64,000 nt of DNA. Origin: Ceratopteris richardii (taxonomy: Eukaryota; Streptophyta; Polypodiopsida; Polypodiales; Pteridaceae). The DNA lies in contig CM035427.1 in assembly GCA_020310875.1 (NCBI GenBank), forward strand, positions 95,494,094 to 95,558,093, read 5' to 3'. The translations under genes and the position numbers were made by a program. The notes below the pieces were generated by a model. That model was not told the origin of the DNA and searched no databases. It saw nothing but the letters and a program-made list of their open reading frames with translations. Shown here one piece after another: positions 46,001 through 57,225 of the stretch (positions are counted from its first letter, which is position 1; every line of letters begins with the position of its first letter).

Positions 46001-47538
46001 AAGTCATAGAACGCATTAAGCGCATGAAGCTAAGAAGACAAGGACTAGGGAGAGATCATTATAACCATCTGGAGACATCACCCAGATACCCCATGGCCAT
46101 GTGTCAAGTAAAGTCAACCACTCATCCTAGCATAGTGGATAGGAGACCATTCATTACAGTAAGGCTAGTGCACGGTAACCATAGCCAAGAACTCAGGGCT
46201 TTGATTGACTCAGGTGCTGCGACTAGTGCGATTAGGTGGTCCCACTATAAGGATTCAGGAATAGAAATGCGGCCAATTGAGGCATACCTCATAGGCCTAG
46301 GAGGCATGGAAACCCCTTGCATGGGCGAGGTGGACCTTCCTATCCTCATTAAGGATATGACCATGACAGCGAAGCTACTAGTGTGCCATGATGACGACCT
46401 GATAGAACCCCTAATCCTTGGCCAAGATTGGCTATACGATCACTCAGTGGACCTAAATCTTAGACAAGGCTCCTTACAGATTGGAACCTTAGAGCAGAAG
46501 CGAGTGATACCGCTTGACTTCCCTAACGGCATTCCGCTTGACGGTTGTGACCCTAGACCCTATGAAACGCATGCTACGGAAGACAGGAAGATTTTTGGGC
46601 AGCTCAGTCACGTTACGTCCACACCAACCCACTCGGGCTTGGCTATAGACAGTTGTCAATCAGAAGGACGACAGGAGATCTTCCCTGGGACTTCCTGCAA
46701 ACTAGAAGAGACAGTTACCCAACCTCAAGGGCAGAAGGGCACGATCAGAGGTCAGGTGGGTTGCATCAGTGGCCAAATGAGCACGACACCCTGCGGTGCT
46801 CATCCTTCCAAACTTGTTGCGGACTGGCCTAGATTAAAGTTAAATAAGGCATCACTTCCTAATGGGCAGGTCACGCAAGTGTTGGATCTCCCTTCTTTTC
46901 CAAAGCAGAGTGTCCATCCGACCTCTCAACCTCAACAACAACAGAGTCAACCACGACAAAGGAACCCAGACCGACGACAGTATCAGAGGAAACAACATGG
47001 AAAGCAGTTTAGGCCACCCAAAGGAAGCGGCACCAGACAAATATGGGTGCCAAAAGGACAAAAAGCACCGAAGAACTCCAACCAAGCAGAGATCGACAAG
47101 AAAAAGGCCGAACAGAAACAGAATCGATATCCACCATCCCCTCGACCTTCTTCTACAGGTCCGCGCCTTCGACAAATCTGGATCGCCAAGAAATACCTTA
47201 CCCATAGACCTACGCCCACGCAGATTTGGGTGCCCAAACTATGTATCATAGCTCAACCCATAAGCCTTGTAATATATAAACCCCACAACTCATTTCATCC
47301 CTCAACACCACCACACCCGATACTACCTTTGACCCCTCAGCAGAAGCCCACCACCCAATCCAAGATCCTTAGGAAATGGATACCGAAACGTGTCCAACCG
47401 TCTTCCCCTAACCCATTGTCTAACTACCCCCCGACTAACATACAACCTTGTACTAAATCACTAACCTTTAAACCTTGTATAAATTCACACACCATCATCA
47501 CACCTCACTCGTATTCTCATCAAGAAATGTATGCATGA
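40012..47538 (+). pseudogene. G pol: PR, RT, RNase H, integrase, second protease-like domain
   Basis: One frame, interrupted only by TGA at 43384-43386 (Q-stop-L where relatives have Q-R-L). Order: two more CX2CX3HX4C knuckles (CFRCQGDHFIKDC, CADCGKEHIIKDC), coiled-coil-rich linker, protease (ILDSGAGVAIA, D at 41719; ILGRPF), RT (about 42960-43560), RNase H (VDASNYAIGCVL, TTEREGLGMI, FTDHQAL), two H2C2 zinc modules (44491-44619 and 44868-44994), and the integrase core with D at 45079, D at 45265 and E at 45373, a 35-residue D-E gap. Next come a GPY/F-like tail, a second retropepsin-like domain (LIDSGAATSAI, D at 46207; LILGQDWL) and a P/Q-rich tail with four QIWVPK-like motifs. RT reads YVDH, not YVDD. 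Confidence 0.9.
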
Positions 47539-47740
47539 TCTGAAACACGTAGGTGTCTAGAGACCTGCACTAGTGCTGCAAAAAAATGTTGCATCCATCA
47601 CATCACAGCACTTGGCTACACGGGTTACGCATCAGTTATGGAAAGGGATTGCGGTCTCACTTTAATGGGATCATGATTAATTTCCATGCTAATGTGTTAA
47701 TCTTTTGTAGCAGATCTTTCTCACTAGCGCACCAATCACC
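47539..47740 (+). other. G spacer between pol and accessory ORF
   Basis: About 200 bp with no long frame. TTTTGTAGCAG at 47703-47713 would be a good splice acceptor 27 bp before the accessory ATG, consistent with expression from a spliced mRNA. That is inference only. Confidence 0.45.
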
Positions 47741-50700
47741 ATGCAAACCAACGAAGGAACATCAGGAGCAGGCCCTAGTGTAGCGGCCGTGCCACTCAAC
47801 GTGCTACGAGCAGAGTCCCACCCGACTGCTCCACCGCCGGAATTTCAGGGATTTCCAGGACCCATGCCTATCGACAACCCACCCATGGGCTACACGGAAA
47901 AGATACACAGGAACTCTCATTGGTTTCAGGGCCTTGCAGGACCCCTTGCGGACGCGGACTTTATATTTGAATCCTCTTTGACATTTGATGACCGCACGTG
48001 GGGAAAATACCAGTTTTTCTCTAGAGAGTTCGAAGCCCTATAGAGCACCCAAGATTTAACTCACGTTTGGGCCAGAGCAGGCTTCACAGAGTATTTCAGT
48101 GATCCTCTGCCCAAACCGGATTTTTACAGGTGCTATTACTTAATCACTACTTTGCTGGCATCAGAGAATAAGGACATCCCAGGGACCTTCATATTGCCTA
48201 CTCTAGTGGATGATCCACCTTACAAGAGATTTTATCTCTCTAAGGACTTAATCAGAGCAGCCATCAAGATTCATGGCACCCACACACCCACAGATCGAGA
48301 GAGATTGATTCCAGAACCGATGAAACGTGGGGACGTCACGAAGTGGGAGGAGATTTCGGCCATTACACCTGAGCTGTCAAAGCCACTAAGGATATGCATG
48401 CAACATTTCGCATTTCCAGCTCAGGACAGATTTACCATGCCCCATAAATGAATTTGGTTCGGATTGTATTTGGCATGCACGGGACCTCAAACAGTTGATC
48501 TGGCAAGCTGGATCATAGATCAAATGTATCTGGCACAGCACAGATGGGAGCGTAAAAAAGTGCTTAATGGATGTTGTGCACTCACAAGAATTGTGTATAT
48601 GTGCTTGGCTTATGACTTGCCAATTGAGCGTGCACTAACAGGAGAAGAACTGAAGGCATTCAAGGGCACTATGAAGAAAGCCAGGAAGCCCAGTAGGACA
48701 CGGGCAGGTAAGCGCATGCGAGGCACCATCCCTTGCCTTCAAGTGCCAGAGTCGCCATCACCACAACCATCTCCAGAGCGACCACAGACAGAAGCTGCTC
48801 CCACTGTACAACCTATTCGCATAAGGTTGTCCAGACCAGTGGTTACGGAGGCCACCACGAGTACCGCTGCACCTCAGGCAGCTGCCACCGCAGAACCCAC
48901 CACCACAACAGCAGAAGCTCCCACCACTATTGGTGCGGAAGCGTTTTCTTTCCCAATACCACATATGGAGGCAAACCCTATAAATACAACATTTGATTTT
49001 GAGATGCCTGATGCATTCTCAAATGAATTCCAGTATTCAGAAGCACAGCTGTTCTCCCAGGAATATGAGCGTCCGAGCTACCCTACCACGCCGCGAGATT
49101 TGCCACAGGGACAAGCTGTGTCGAGCTCTGAAGAAGAGAGAACCGAAACAGACAACGAGGAAGGCGACGATGAAGCCAGCCAGGTCTCACATGACGGACA
49201 GACAGAGGGCCAAGGCCAACAAACCGACACACACGGCGACACCAGCACATATGAAGATGAGACTTTCGAAGCCGCAGCGTACACGCTGGCCATAAAGAAG
49301 TTATATCGTACCATGGAGAAAGTCTGGGCCCGGAAAAAGTTAACTGAAGAGGAGAGCCAGGCATTAATTGAACAGGAACTCATCTCCGGAGGATTCGAAG
49401 ATGCCTACATCAGAGGGTTCAGGGAGTTAGTCAAATCAGTAGGCTCCCATGAAGCACTCAGGTTTTTACAAAGAAAGCAACTACCACAGTTTGACCCCCG
49501 CCGAGTGCGACTACTTTCAAAGCCCGGAGAGTATATTCGTGTACCAACAGGAGCTCAATCTTCAGCACAAGCCAGGGAGGCACGCCTTGCCCCCGAAAGT
49601 TCATTGACCGCAGACCCCATCCTTGTAGATTCCCCACCACATACCACTGTTGTACATACCACCACTATCCTCGAAATAACATCCACCCCTTCTACTCCTC
49701 TCTCACCTCACCTTTCACCAACCCATCCTGCTTCCCCCACATCCACACCTGTACAAAGCAACATAGCCACAACCTCTTCCTTACCCATTCATACCACCAT
49801 GCCCACACCCAACCCTCCGCATCCATATGTTAACCCCTTCATCCTTCCCAGCGTTTCCCCCACCTCTAAGACCCCCATTCCCCTTCCTAACCCCACTAAC
49901 CTTCTCACCAGTTTCACCTCCCCAACCTACCATAACCCCTATTTCCCCGTTTCACCAAGCTGCTCCAACCATTCCCCCTGTAAACTACACTACATTCGCA
50001 AATCCCGTATTCACACCTACACAACCACCCACAATCACACCACTTTTCACAGTCACAACACTAAACACGTCCAATGGTATGGACATATCACCATCCACCT
50101 CACCACCACCCACTCCACTCACAACACCCTCATATTTAGGCACGTCACAATTTTCCACAATCACCACTGCATCCACTATCCCAACCCCATTTCCCATTCC
50201 CACTGCATCTACTCCCACTGCATCCTCATTTAGCACTTCACTACTACTATCGCCCACCATAGACACCGCATTTCAACACATGTTCACATGCATGACGCAA
50301 GTCCGCGAGGAGTTTGCATCACTCGGCACCAACTATCAACAGCTGTAGAAGACGACGAATGAACTACAAACGCAGCTTAATTCGTTATCAATTGAGAACG
50401 CCTCACTGAACAGCCGATACCAAGATTTACGAGAGGCCTATCACAAATTAGAACAAGAAAGTGAGGAGAAAACCAAAGAGGCCACCGCGGATTTGGATAA
50501 CCTACTTCGAGCCCAGACCGTCCGCAATGCAACGCTTACTAGAAATATGGGCTTACTAAGAAGACACTTAGCCGCAGCAAAAGAGGAGAACCAGAGACTC
50601 CAAGAGCAGAATAGAGAGAACTTGGAAGCGGCTTTGGACCATCCAGACCAACCCTTAAGTCCGAGCAGATTCAAGGCAATCCCATCTGAATCGATGCGGA

Positions 50701-52046
50701 TGTTGCTAGATGATCATGTGCGATTGCTCGAGGACTATGATCGTATGAATGAAGAGCATCAAAAGTTAAAGGAAGACCACAAACTGCTACAGCTCAGAGA
50801 ACCAGCAACACAACAAGTACAAGTAGCAGCAGAATTACCAGCGCCTGCGGACCCTGCCCCTGAAATTTTAGAGGAACTCAACGCACTCCGGGCCCAGGTA
50901 ACAAATCTTGAATCGAGAATTGCAGTCTATGAAGCACCACCCAGGCCAGACTCCCCACTTGAGCTACCCGCTGAGGAAGAAACCGTCACCATCCCGGTGG
51001 AGGAGACATTTGAAGAGGCATACGAACCGATACCCATCCCAGGCGGACGTGTCACGGCCGAAGGCCAGATGACCTATGAATTACCTACCCCCGCGTGGAT
51101 GAAGACAGTGGAAGAACTCGGAACGACACACTCGGCCAGAGTAGAGGCACAGCTACATGCCATGGCCATAATTGAAGAGAAAATTTTACAATCACCATTC
51201 TTTGCTCAATTGGCCCCGCGACGATACATATCTGGGCATGAGCTCCAATATAAACCGTACTTCATGTTAATGGCCGAATACCAATTAGCCATCGAGAAAG
51301 AAACCGGCATGAAACCAACGCATGCAACTCAATTCGAGCCAGAGGACTTGCCACCAAGGGCGCAGAGAGGTGAAATCCTTCAACCAGACTGGCGCAGAGA
51401 TTTATTGCAAAATTATCCAGAGATGATGAGCACGTGGGTAAAAGCGCCGCTGCACTTAAAATTTAATCCGTGCTGGGGACCAGTCCCACGACGCCGCTCT
51501 TGGACTGCCTTCGCCATTAAGGTACAAAACAATAAGCAGTGCCAAGACTGGTTGAACTATCCCTACTTCAAGCCACAAATAGAGTTACCCACAGTAGGCT
51601 ACATGATGGCGACGATCCGCCACTGGCTCCCTAGGTTAAAGCATATGGATGATATTGCCGCGCACATGACTGTCAAAATCTTTGACATGATGCAGATGGT
51701 CTTTAAAGTCTTCCGACGTATCAAGGCTCCCCATGTAAACACCCCGGGCTTTGAGCATGGCAACTTTGATTTAGTCTATGATATGAGCACAACGCCATCG
51801 CTACGGGTGTGTTACGCCTGGCACTGCAGGATCAAATATCTACCGGCATGTTACAAGCAGACATTCGAAGAAATGTTCACCATCGGCTTTTGGGAGTACC
51901 ATTCAGAGGTATTTATAAGCAGGCCCACACACTTATTGCAATTATTCGCCTGTGAACGAATGGTGTACTCCACACATTATCAGCTCCCACCACCAGACGA
52001 GCCACAACCTATCGACTGGGAGAAACTCGAGGCTGACCTAGCCTGA
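47741..52046 (+). pseudogene. G accessory ORF, about 1,430 codons, disrupted
   Basis: The ATG at 47741 starts MQTNEGTSGAG. The N-terminal part (about 47930-48700) is globular and vaguely like the plant retrotransposon ORF-1 / putative plant transposon protein domain (KYQFFSREFEAL, YLITTLLAS, KRFYLSKDLIRAAIKIHG). Then come an acidic region, a long Pro/Ser/Thr-rich linker (49600-50260), a coiled coil (about 50350-50790), and a helical C-terminal domain (51080-52000) that is conserved in M. Lesions: TAG 48041-48043, TGA 48449-48451, a frame change at about 49780-49830, TAG 50346-50348. I see no signal peptide or membrane segment, so it is not an obvious env. Function unknown. Confidence 0.75.
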
Positions 52047-52156
52047 GGCATTCGTATATCAGAGCACACCCTCGCTCAGGACCTCCTACAGAACTACATC
52101 CGGCAGACCTCACAACAAGGTTCTGTCAGGGACGACAGAAGCGAGAGGGAGGGGGG

Positions 52157-52804
52157 TGTTGGAAGCAGCCAGAGGCACAGACGCCACGGAAGCATGTGAA
52201 GACGAAGCAGGGAGCCAGTCGGGCCAATTTTCCAAACAAATATGTTTTTATTATTTCTTCAAACATTCAACAGTGATTATTATCACTAATTGTAACATAT
52301 GTATCATAGAAAACCCCATTTTGTAATTCATAGCTCCATTTTGTGCAAGCCGAGGAGTCCTCGAGCTTGAGGAGCTTAGGTAGAATGCACGTATCAATTT
52401 TCGTTATTTTTAGATACCGTTTACCCTTCCAAATAGCATCTAGGACCTATTTTTTAACTAGGCCGGTCACTAGATGTGAAACCGGTCAAAACTAGTCTAG
52501 AAACTATAAAAAGAGCTAGAGAGCTCATTTTTGAGGTTGGTTCATTTTGGTTAGTGTGAGCTTAGAGCTAGTTTGAGCTTGTAAGAGTATTCTTGAGTAA
52601 TAGAGCTAATTTCCCACCTTCCATTGTGTCTTGCTTGTCTCTTCATTGTGTGTGTGTATGTGTGTGTGCATCTTTGTGCTTCTCACCTTCACTCTCACAT
52701 CATCTCACGTTCACGATCTTCATATCACTCCTACCTCTCCCTCGGATTGACATTAAGGAGGTGAAGCTTCTTAACGTGGTTCTCACCATTGTGCTAGAGC
52801 AACA
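52157..52804 (+). repeat. 3' LTR of G
   Basis: 648 bp, identical to the 5' LTR except one base (A/T in 'ttttggtaag' against 'ttttggttag'). Preceded by a G-rich polypurine tract at 52143-52156 and followed by the TSD TACCC. Confidence 0.95.
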
Positions 52805-52809
52805 TACCC

Positions 52810-53515
52810 CTCCAATCTTGGGCAATCAACCGATGCGTGATCAGTGGATGTGAGGAATCGGCACGGCCCTCTTGGCCTATTGGAGCCTATAAAAGCAATG
52901 GATTTGTGTTGATTTGGGATACATTGAGAGATACACACATTTACATACGTACGTACAGAGGTCCTCTCTTTGCACTTTGTGGCTTCAAGCCTACTATAGG
53001 AAGTCACTCTGTGGTGTGGATACAGAGTGTGGGCTTCCCCAGTGGAGGGCTAATTGCACTGTAGTGTGAATAGAGTGGCTTGGTTTTGTCATTCTGTGTG
53101 AGTCAGTAATATTTTCATGCTCTTTCCCTTATAGCAAGTCTCCATACTTTGTATTGATCAGTACTAGTCTACATCTAGTTGTGTTCATTATACGGATTGG
53201 ATGAGTCTCTTCTATTGAGGTTGTTTAGTTTTGGAGTGGCATATTAGCCCAGAGCATCAGCATTTGTAGCACTTCCTTGGCTTACATTGTAATCATCTGT
53301 TCGAACTAAGGAATGGCTTGGGTCTCCCAGTATTGTCATTTGTTCTTAATCTTTCTCTGAGAAGCTATAATTCTGTGCAATCATTGTTATCTGCATGCCC
53401 ACAGAAGTGTTAAAGGGTATACTTCCCTAAGGAGAACCTCCCCTGAGTAGGTGACGTACTGGAAGTGCTTATTCTCTGCTCTTCTAAAAGTGGATACCCT
53501 AGTACCTCCTCTACA
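52810..53515 (+). repeat. 3' part of the 5' LTR of element E
   Basis: Continues from the split LTR left of G. A TATA box, CCTATAAAAGC, is at about 52886. It ends CTACA at 53515, three bases before a PBS. No second LTR copy was found in the window. Confidence 0.65.
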
Positions 53516-53518
53516 GTT

Positions 53519-53536
53519 TGGCACGCCCGGTGGGAC
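53519..53536 (+). promoter_or_regulatory. E primer-binding site
   Basis: TGGCACGCCCGGTGGGAC begins with the CCA complement and sits 3 bp after the LTR end. I cannot assign the tRNA with certainty; the similarity to the 3' part of the tRNA-Arg-like sequence at 742-813 suggests tRNA-Arg. Confidence 0.7.
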
Positions 53537-53621
53537 ACTTGCATTTCTGTGAGAGGCCCTGAGGATAGTAAATAGTCCTCTTTTTCAGTATTTTTGCCCT
53601 ATTGCATTTGCAAGTAGGTAC

Positions 53622-56001
53622 ATGATCCATACGCGAGCAGATAAGGAGCCTCTTCGTATACGAAGGCCCCTTAAGAAGTCAGCTATATCTTCAACTAGTG
53701 AACCTACCTCCCCTCAACCCTCTTTGAATTTATCTATTTCGGTGCAACACCACTATCAATGGAGAAGCATAGGAGAACAGTAGACTTCTCCTCAGATACG
53801 TCAGAAGAAACACGAGTGCAAATGGAGGATCTCTCTCATTTACTCTCTAGGCTCAATATCAAGTTCCCTACCTTCAAGGGACCAGCTTATGAGGATGCTG
53901 ATGATCATGTAAGGAGGTTTATCTCCTTATGCCATGGACGAGGTCTGCAAAATAGAGAGGATGCAATGTTGGCACTCTTCCCATCCACATTGGAAGGCCT
54001 TGCTGACAAATGGTATAGTCAATATGCAAATGGCCATTTTGCTACATGGGAGGCTCTAAAGACGGTATTCTCTCAGACATTTTGACCAAGTGATTCCTCG
54101 GAAAGAGCTCTAGATCAGCTAGAGAACCTAAAGTTAAGATGAGGTGAATCCTTTCATGAACTTCACACTAGGACAAAAGCACTTGTTGCACGTCTACCAC
54201 ATGCTCTAGGTGACTTCTTGGTTAAAAAATGGATAGAAAAAGCTCTGCCCAGGTCATCTCAGCAGAAGCTACGTGAGTCTCTTAGATTGGATGCAACCCT
54301 CAATGATTTTGTTGCAGAAGCATCACGCATTGAACAAGCTAGGCAACATTTTGAAGGGGATACACAATCGAATTATGTTGCAGAACTAGACCCTATTGGG
54401 CAACTAAGAAAGGAACTGGAGGCATTGAGAATGCAACAGAATCAACAAGAAGAGAAGGTCTTGCCACCACTACGTCGTACTGATGATGAAGTAGCCCAAC
54501 TTCGCCGTGAATTAGAAGATTTGTGGACCACTCAGGATATAAGAAGGCAGATTTGGTGTACAATATGTAACAACAATGGACATTCCAATGCTAATTGCCC
54601 TAACAAGGTAAGTTGTCAATTTTGTGGAAAGGATGGTCATGAAGCTAGAGACTATTACTACCTCAAGGGTACACAGCAACGAGGTAACCCTCAAGCTTTG
54701 GATTTGTATTATGCTAGTACTTCAAATGCACCTAATAGGGAGGAGAATCGGCCTACAAAGCCTAGATATAATAGGCCCTTGACGTGTTATCGATGTGGTG
54801 AGTATGGCCACATGCAAAATAGGTGTTCCCTTCCAGAAGATACACCTCCTTGTCAACATTGTCCAGAGGCTAAGGATCACTATACCAAAGACTGCCCAAG
54901 AAGCCGTCCTGCTCCAATCCACATGATTGCAGTCTCTCCACAAGAAGAAGGTATGACCACTCAGTCTTATGTTGTTTCATCTTCTTCAATACCCATGATG
55001 ACTAGAGCCAGACAAGCGGCAGCAACCCATAGAGAGGGACAAGAGGGAATCCGGGATAAAGAAGAGGAAAAGAAGTCTGGGTGGAAGGGCCAAGAAGAAA
55101 TTGAAGGAGCTTATGAAAGGATGGCTACTTCTATAAGGGACCAACCAACAACTCTGCAAGAAGACACTCATGAGGTAAACATTGAACAGATCTTGAAAGG
55201 TATTCATCACAAGGTTAGTCTATACGAACTTATAAGGTTGGATTCAAAAATAAGAAGTGACTTATTGAAGATTATACACTCTGCTCACTTGATCCAATCA
55301 CCCAGTATAGATGCTTTCATGGTTGATTTTCCCCCTGCACCCTTAGCAGACTACCAAAGCTCAAGATTACTTGTTTGTATAAAGGATGAAGCTCTCACAG
55401 GTGTGATCATAGATGGAGGCTCTGGTATCAATTTGATGCCAAATTTCACAATGAAGAAATTGAATTTGAACCCCACTAAGATGGCACCATTCACAGTTAC
55501 ACTAGCAAATCAACATCGGGTTGCGTCTCTTGGCATTATTGAAAAGGTACTGATGATAGTCCAGGGTTGCCACTTTTTGCACTTCCACAGGAGACTTCTT
55601 ACCCTTTACTCTTGGAGAGACCTTGGCTGAGGCAAGCAAAAGCTTTGCAAGATTGGGGGAAAAACAAACTATGGATTTCCACAAGCACCAATAGCCAACT
55701 GCAACTACATTTGGAAGAAGGATTTGACTCAGGGAAAACTACTGGGTATACTGTGGACACTCAGGTAATGCCCTCTCTACCCCAAGTAGAAGATACATTA
55801 TTGAATTGGATGATGGAAAGTGCAGAATGTTGCACGGTGGAAATCAATGAAATAGAGGAAGAAGTTGCAGACAAGGGAGTTGCAGGAAAAGGCCATGAGG
55901 TCCACAAGGAGTTGACGAATGAGAGTTTGCAGGAGATTACGAATGTTGAAAGGGCAACAACTATAGAGGTTTCAGAACAGGAAAGTTATGAGCTTCAATA
56001 A
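53622..56001 (+). pseudogene. E Gypsy gag-protease remnant
   Basis: Gag probably starts at the ATG at 53622 (MIHTRADKEPLRIRR). A frameshift near 53757 leads into the capsid-type domain (LNIKFPTFKGPAYEDADDHV, ALFPSTLEGLADKWYSQY). Stops follow at 54083 and 54139. Next come a coiled coil and four zinc-knuckle-like motifs between 54557 and 54897: one good CX2CX4HX4C, one with the last Cys replaced by Tyr, one good, and one with CX2CX5HX4C spacing. The protease region reads IIDGGSGINLMP (D-G-G instead of D-S/T-G, at 55411). After a frameshift near 55565 it ends at LLLERPWL. No RT follows; the frame stops at 56001 where F begins. Confidence 0.8.
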
Positions 56002-56880
56002 AAATCGCGATTTTGTGAACTTCAAGAGAATCGCGCTTTTGTGAACTTCAAGAAAATCGCAATTTTGTGAACTTCAAGAGAATCGTGATCCTGTGAAATC
56101 AGAGAATCGCGATTGTGTGAAATCAAAGAATCGCGATTATGTGAAATCAGAGAATCGCGATTGTGTGAAATCAGAGAATCGCGATTGTGTGAAATCAGAG
56201 AATCGCGATTGTGTGAAATCAAAGAATCGCGTTTTTAGAGAATCGTGTTTTCACAAAATCGTGGTTCACAGAATCGTGTTTTTGACATGAAAATCGCGAT
56301 TGTCAACAGAGAATCGTGTTTTCACAGAATCGTGTTTTAGAGAATCGTGTTCTAGAGAATCACGATTTTGTACCTTGGATGAGAATCGTGTTTTTCAAAA
56401 AGTTAGAGAATTGCGATTTTGAGCACAACCACAGAATCGTGTTTTCTCAAAATCGTGTTTTTTTTGCTGAAAATCGTGATTTGTGAGAATCGTGATTTTG
56501 AGCAGAGAATCGAGTTTTTGAGAATCGCGATTGCCAACAGAGAATCGTGTTTTCACAGAATCGTGTTTTTTGAAAATCGTGTCTTAGAGAATCGCGATTT
56601 TGTCTCAGAGAATCATGGTTTTCAGAAATTTAGAGAATCGCAATTTTGAGCACAACCACAGAGTCATGTTTTCTCAAAATCGTGTTTTTTTTGCTGAAAA
56701 TCATGATTTGTGAGAATCGCGATTTTGAGCACAACCACAGAATCGCGATTCTGAGAATGACCTCAGAATCGTGTTTCCTTCAGAGGGTTATTAGGCAGGA
56801 AATAGAAAATCGTGATTTTTCAAAAAATTTGAATTTTTCACAGAATCACGATTTTCTTCACAGACTCGTATTTTTTGGCG
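55999..56880 (-). repeat. AATCGCGATT palindrome array in F leader
   Basis: Roughly 40 copies of a motif around AATCGCGATT. Between about 56085 and 56225 it is tandem with a 24-bp period (GTGTGAAATCAGAGAATCGC plus GATT). Elsewhere the spacing is irregular. Many copies read AATCGTGATT, AATCGTGTTT or AATCACGATT, which are the changes expected from CpG deamination. Confidence 0.9.
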
Positions 56881-57201
56881 GGAAATTCAAATTTCTGAGC
56901 GCCGGGCAATGGTGAGCTTCGTATGTGCAGAAAATCATGAAAAAACACAGCGTTTGCTCTCCCTTGCACCTCCTAACTCCTTCTCACACAATAATGCATG
57001 AAAAATGGTATGAAAATGGTGAAAATGCACTAAAAAACAAGAAATTTCTATGAAGAAGAAGATGGAAGAAGATGGAGATGGTGATGATGATGAAGATGAA
57101 GAAGAAAAAACAGAAAATGAACAAAAATGACAGTTTTTTTAACTTCCAACGTCGCAAATGTACGATCTTACCATCACAACGCTCGTCCTCGAAGCTCTCT
57201 C

Positions 57202-57219
57202 CCCGACAACGGTGCCAAA
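57202..57219 (-). promoter_or_regulatory. F primer-binding site, tRNA-Asp
   Basis: The minus strand reads TGGCACCGTTGTCGGGGA, two changes from the tRNA-Asp complement, about 6 nt inside the LTR. Confidence 0.8.
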
Positions 57220-57225
57220 ATTTGG

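Larger units (their letters stand above)
35655..52804 (+). mobile_element. 17.15-kb Gypsy element G with accessory ORF
   Basis: It has 648-bp LTRs (35655-36302 and 52157-52804) with one difference seen by eye, and a perfect TSD, TACCC (35650-35654 and 52805-52809). It also has a tRNA-Asp PBS and a polypurine tract, GAGAGGGAGGGGGG. Order: LTR, PBS, 1.7-kb leader with a palindrome array, gag, pol (PR-RT-RH-IN), a second retropepsin-like domain, a 4.3-kb accessory ORF, LTR. The tRNA-Asp PBS and large size recall the Tat/Athila branch. Several stops and a mutated RT motif make this copy defective despite its recent insertion. Confidence 0.95.

Noticed and set aside
48733-49383. Several 70-100-codon frames overlapping the G accessory ORF
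   Set aside because: Shadows on other frames of the low-complexity linker.
47741-52046. Envelope gene of an endogenous retrovirus-like element
   Set aside because: No signal peptide, membrane segment or furin-type site was seen; the protein is coiled-coil and low-complexity.
56022-56649. Frames of 60-76 codons with repeated ENRDC or HNRDS motifs
   Set aside because: Direct translations of the AATCGCGATT array on either strand.
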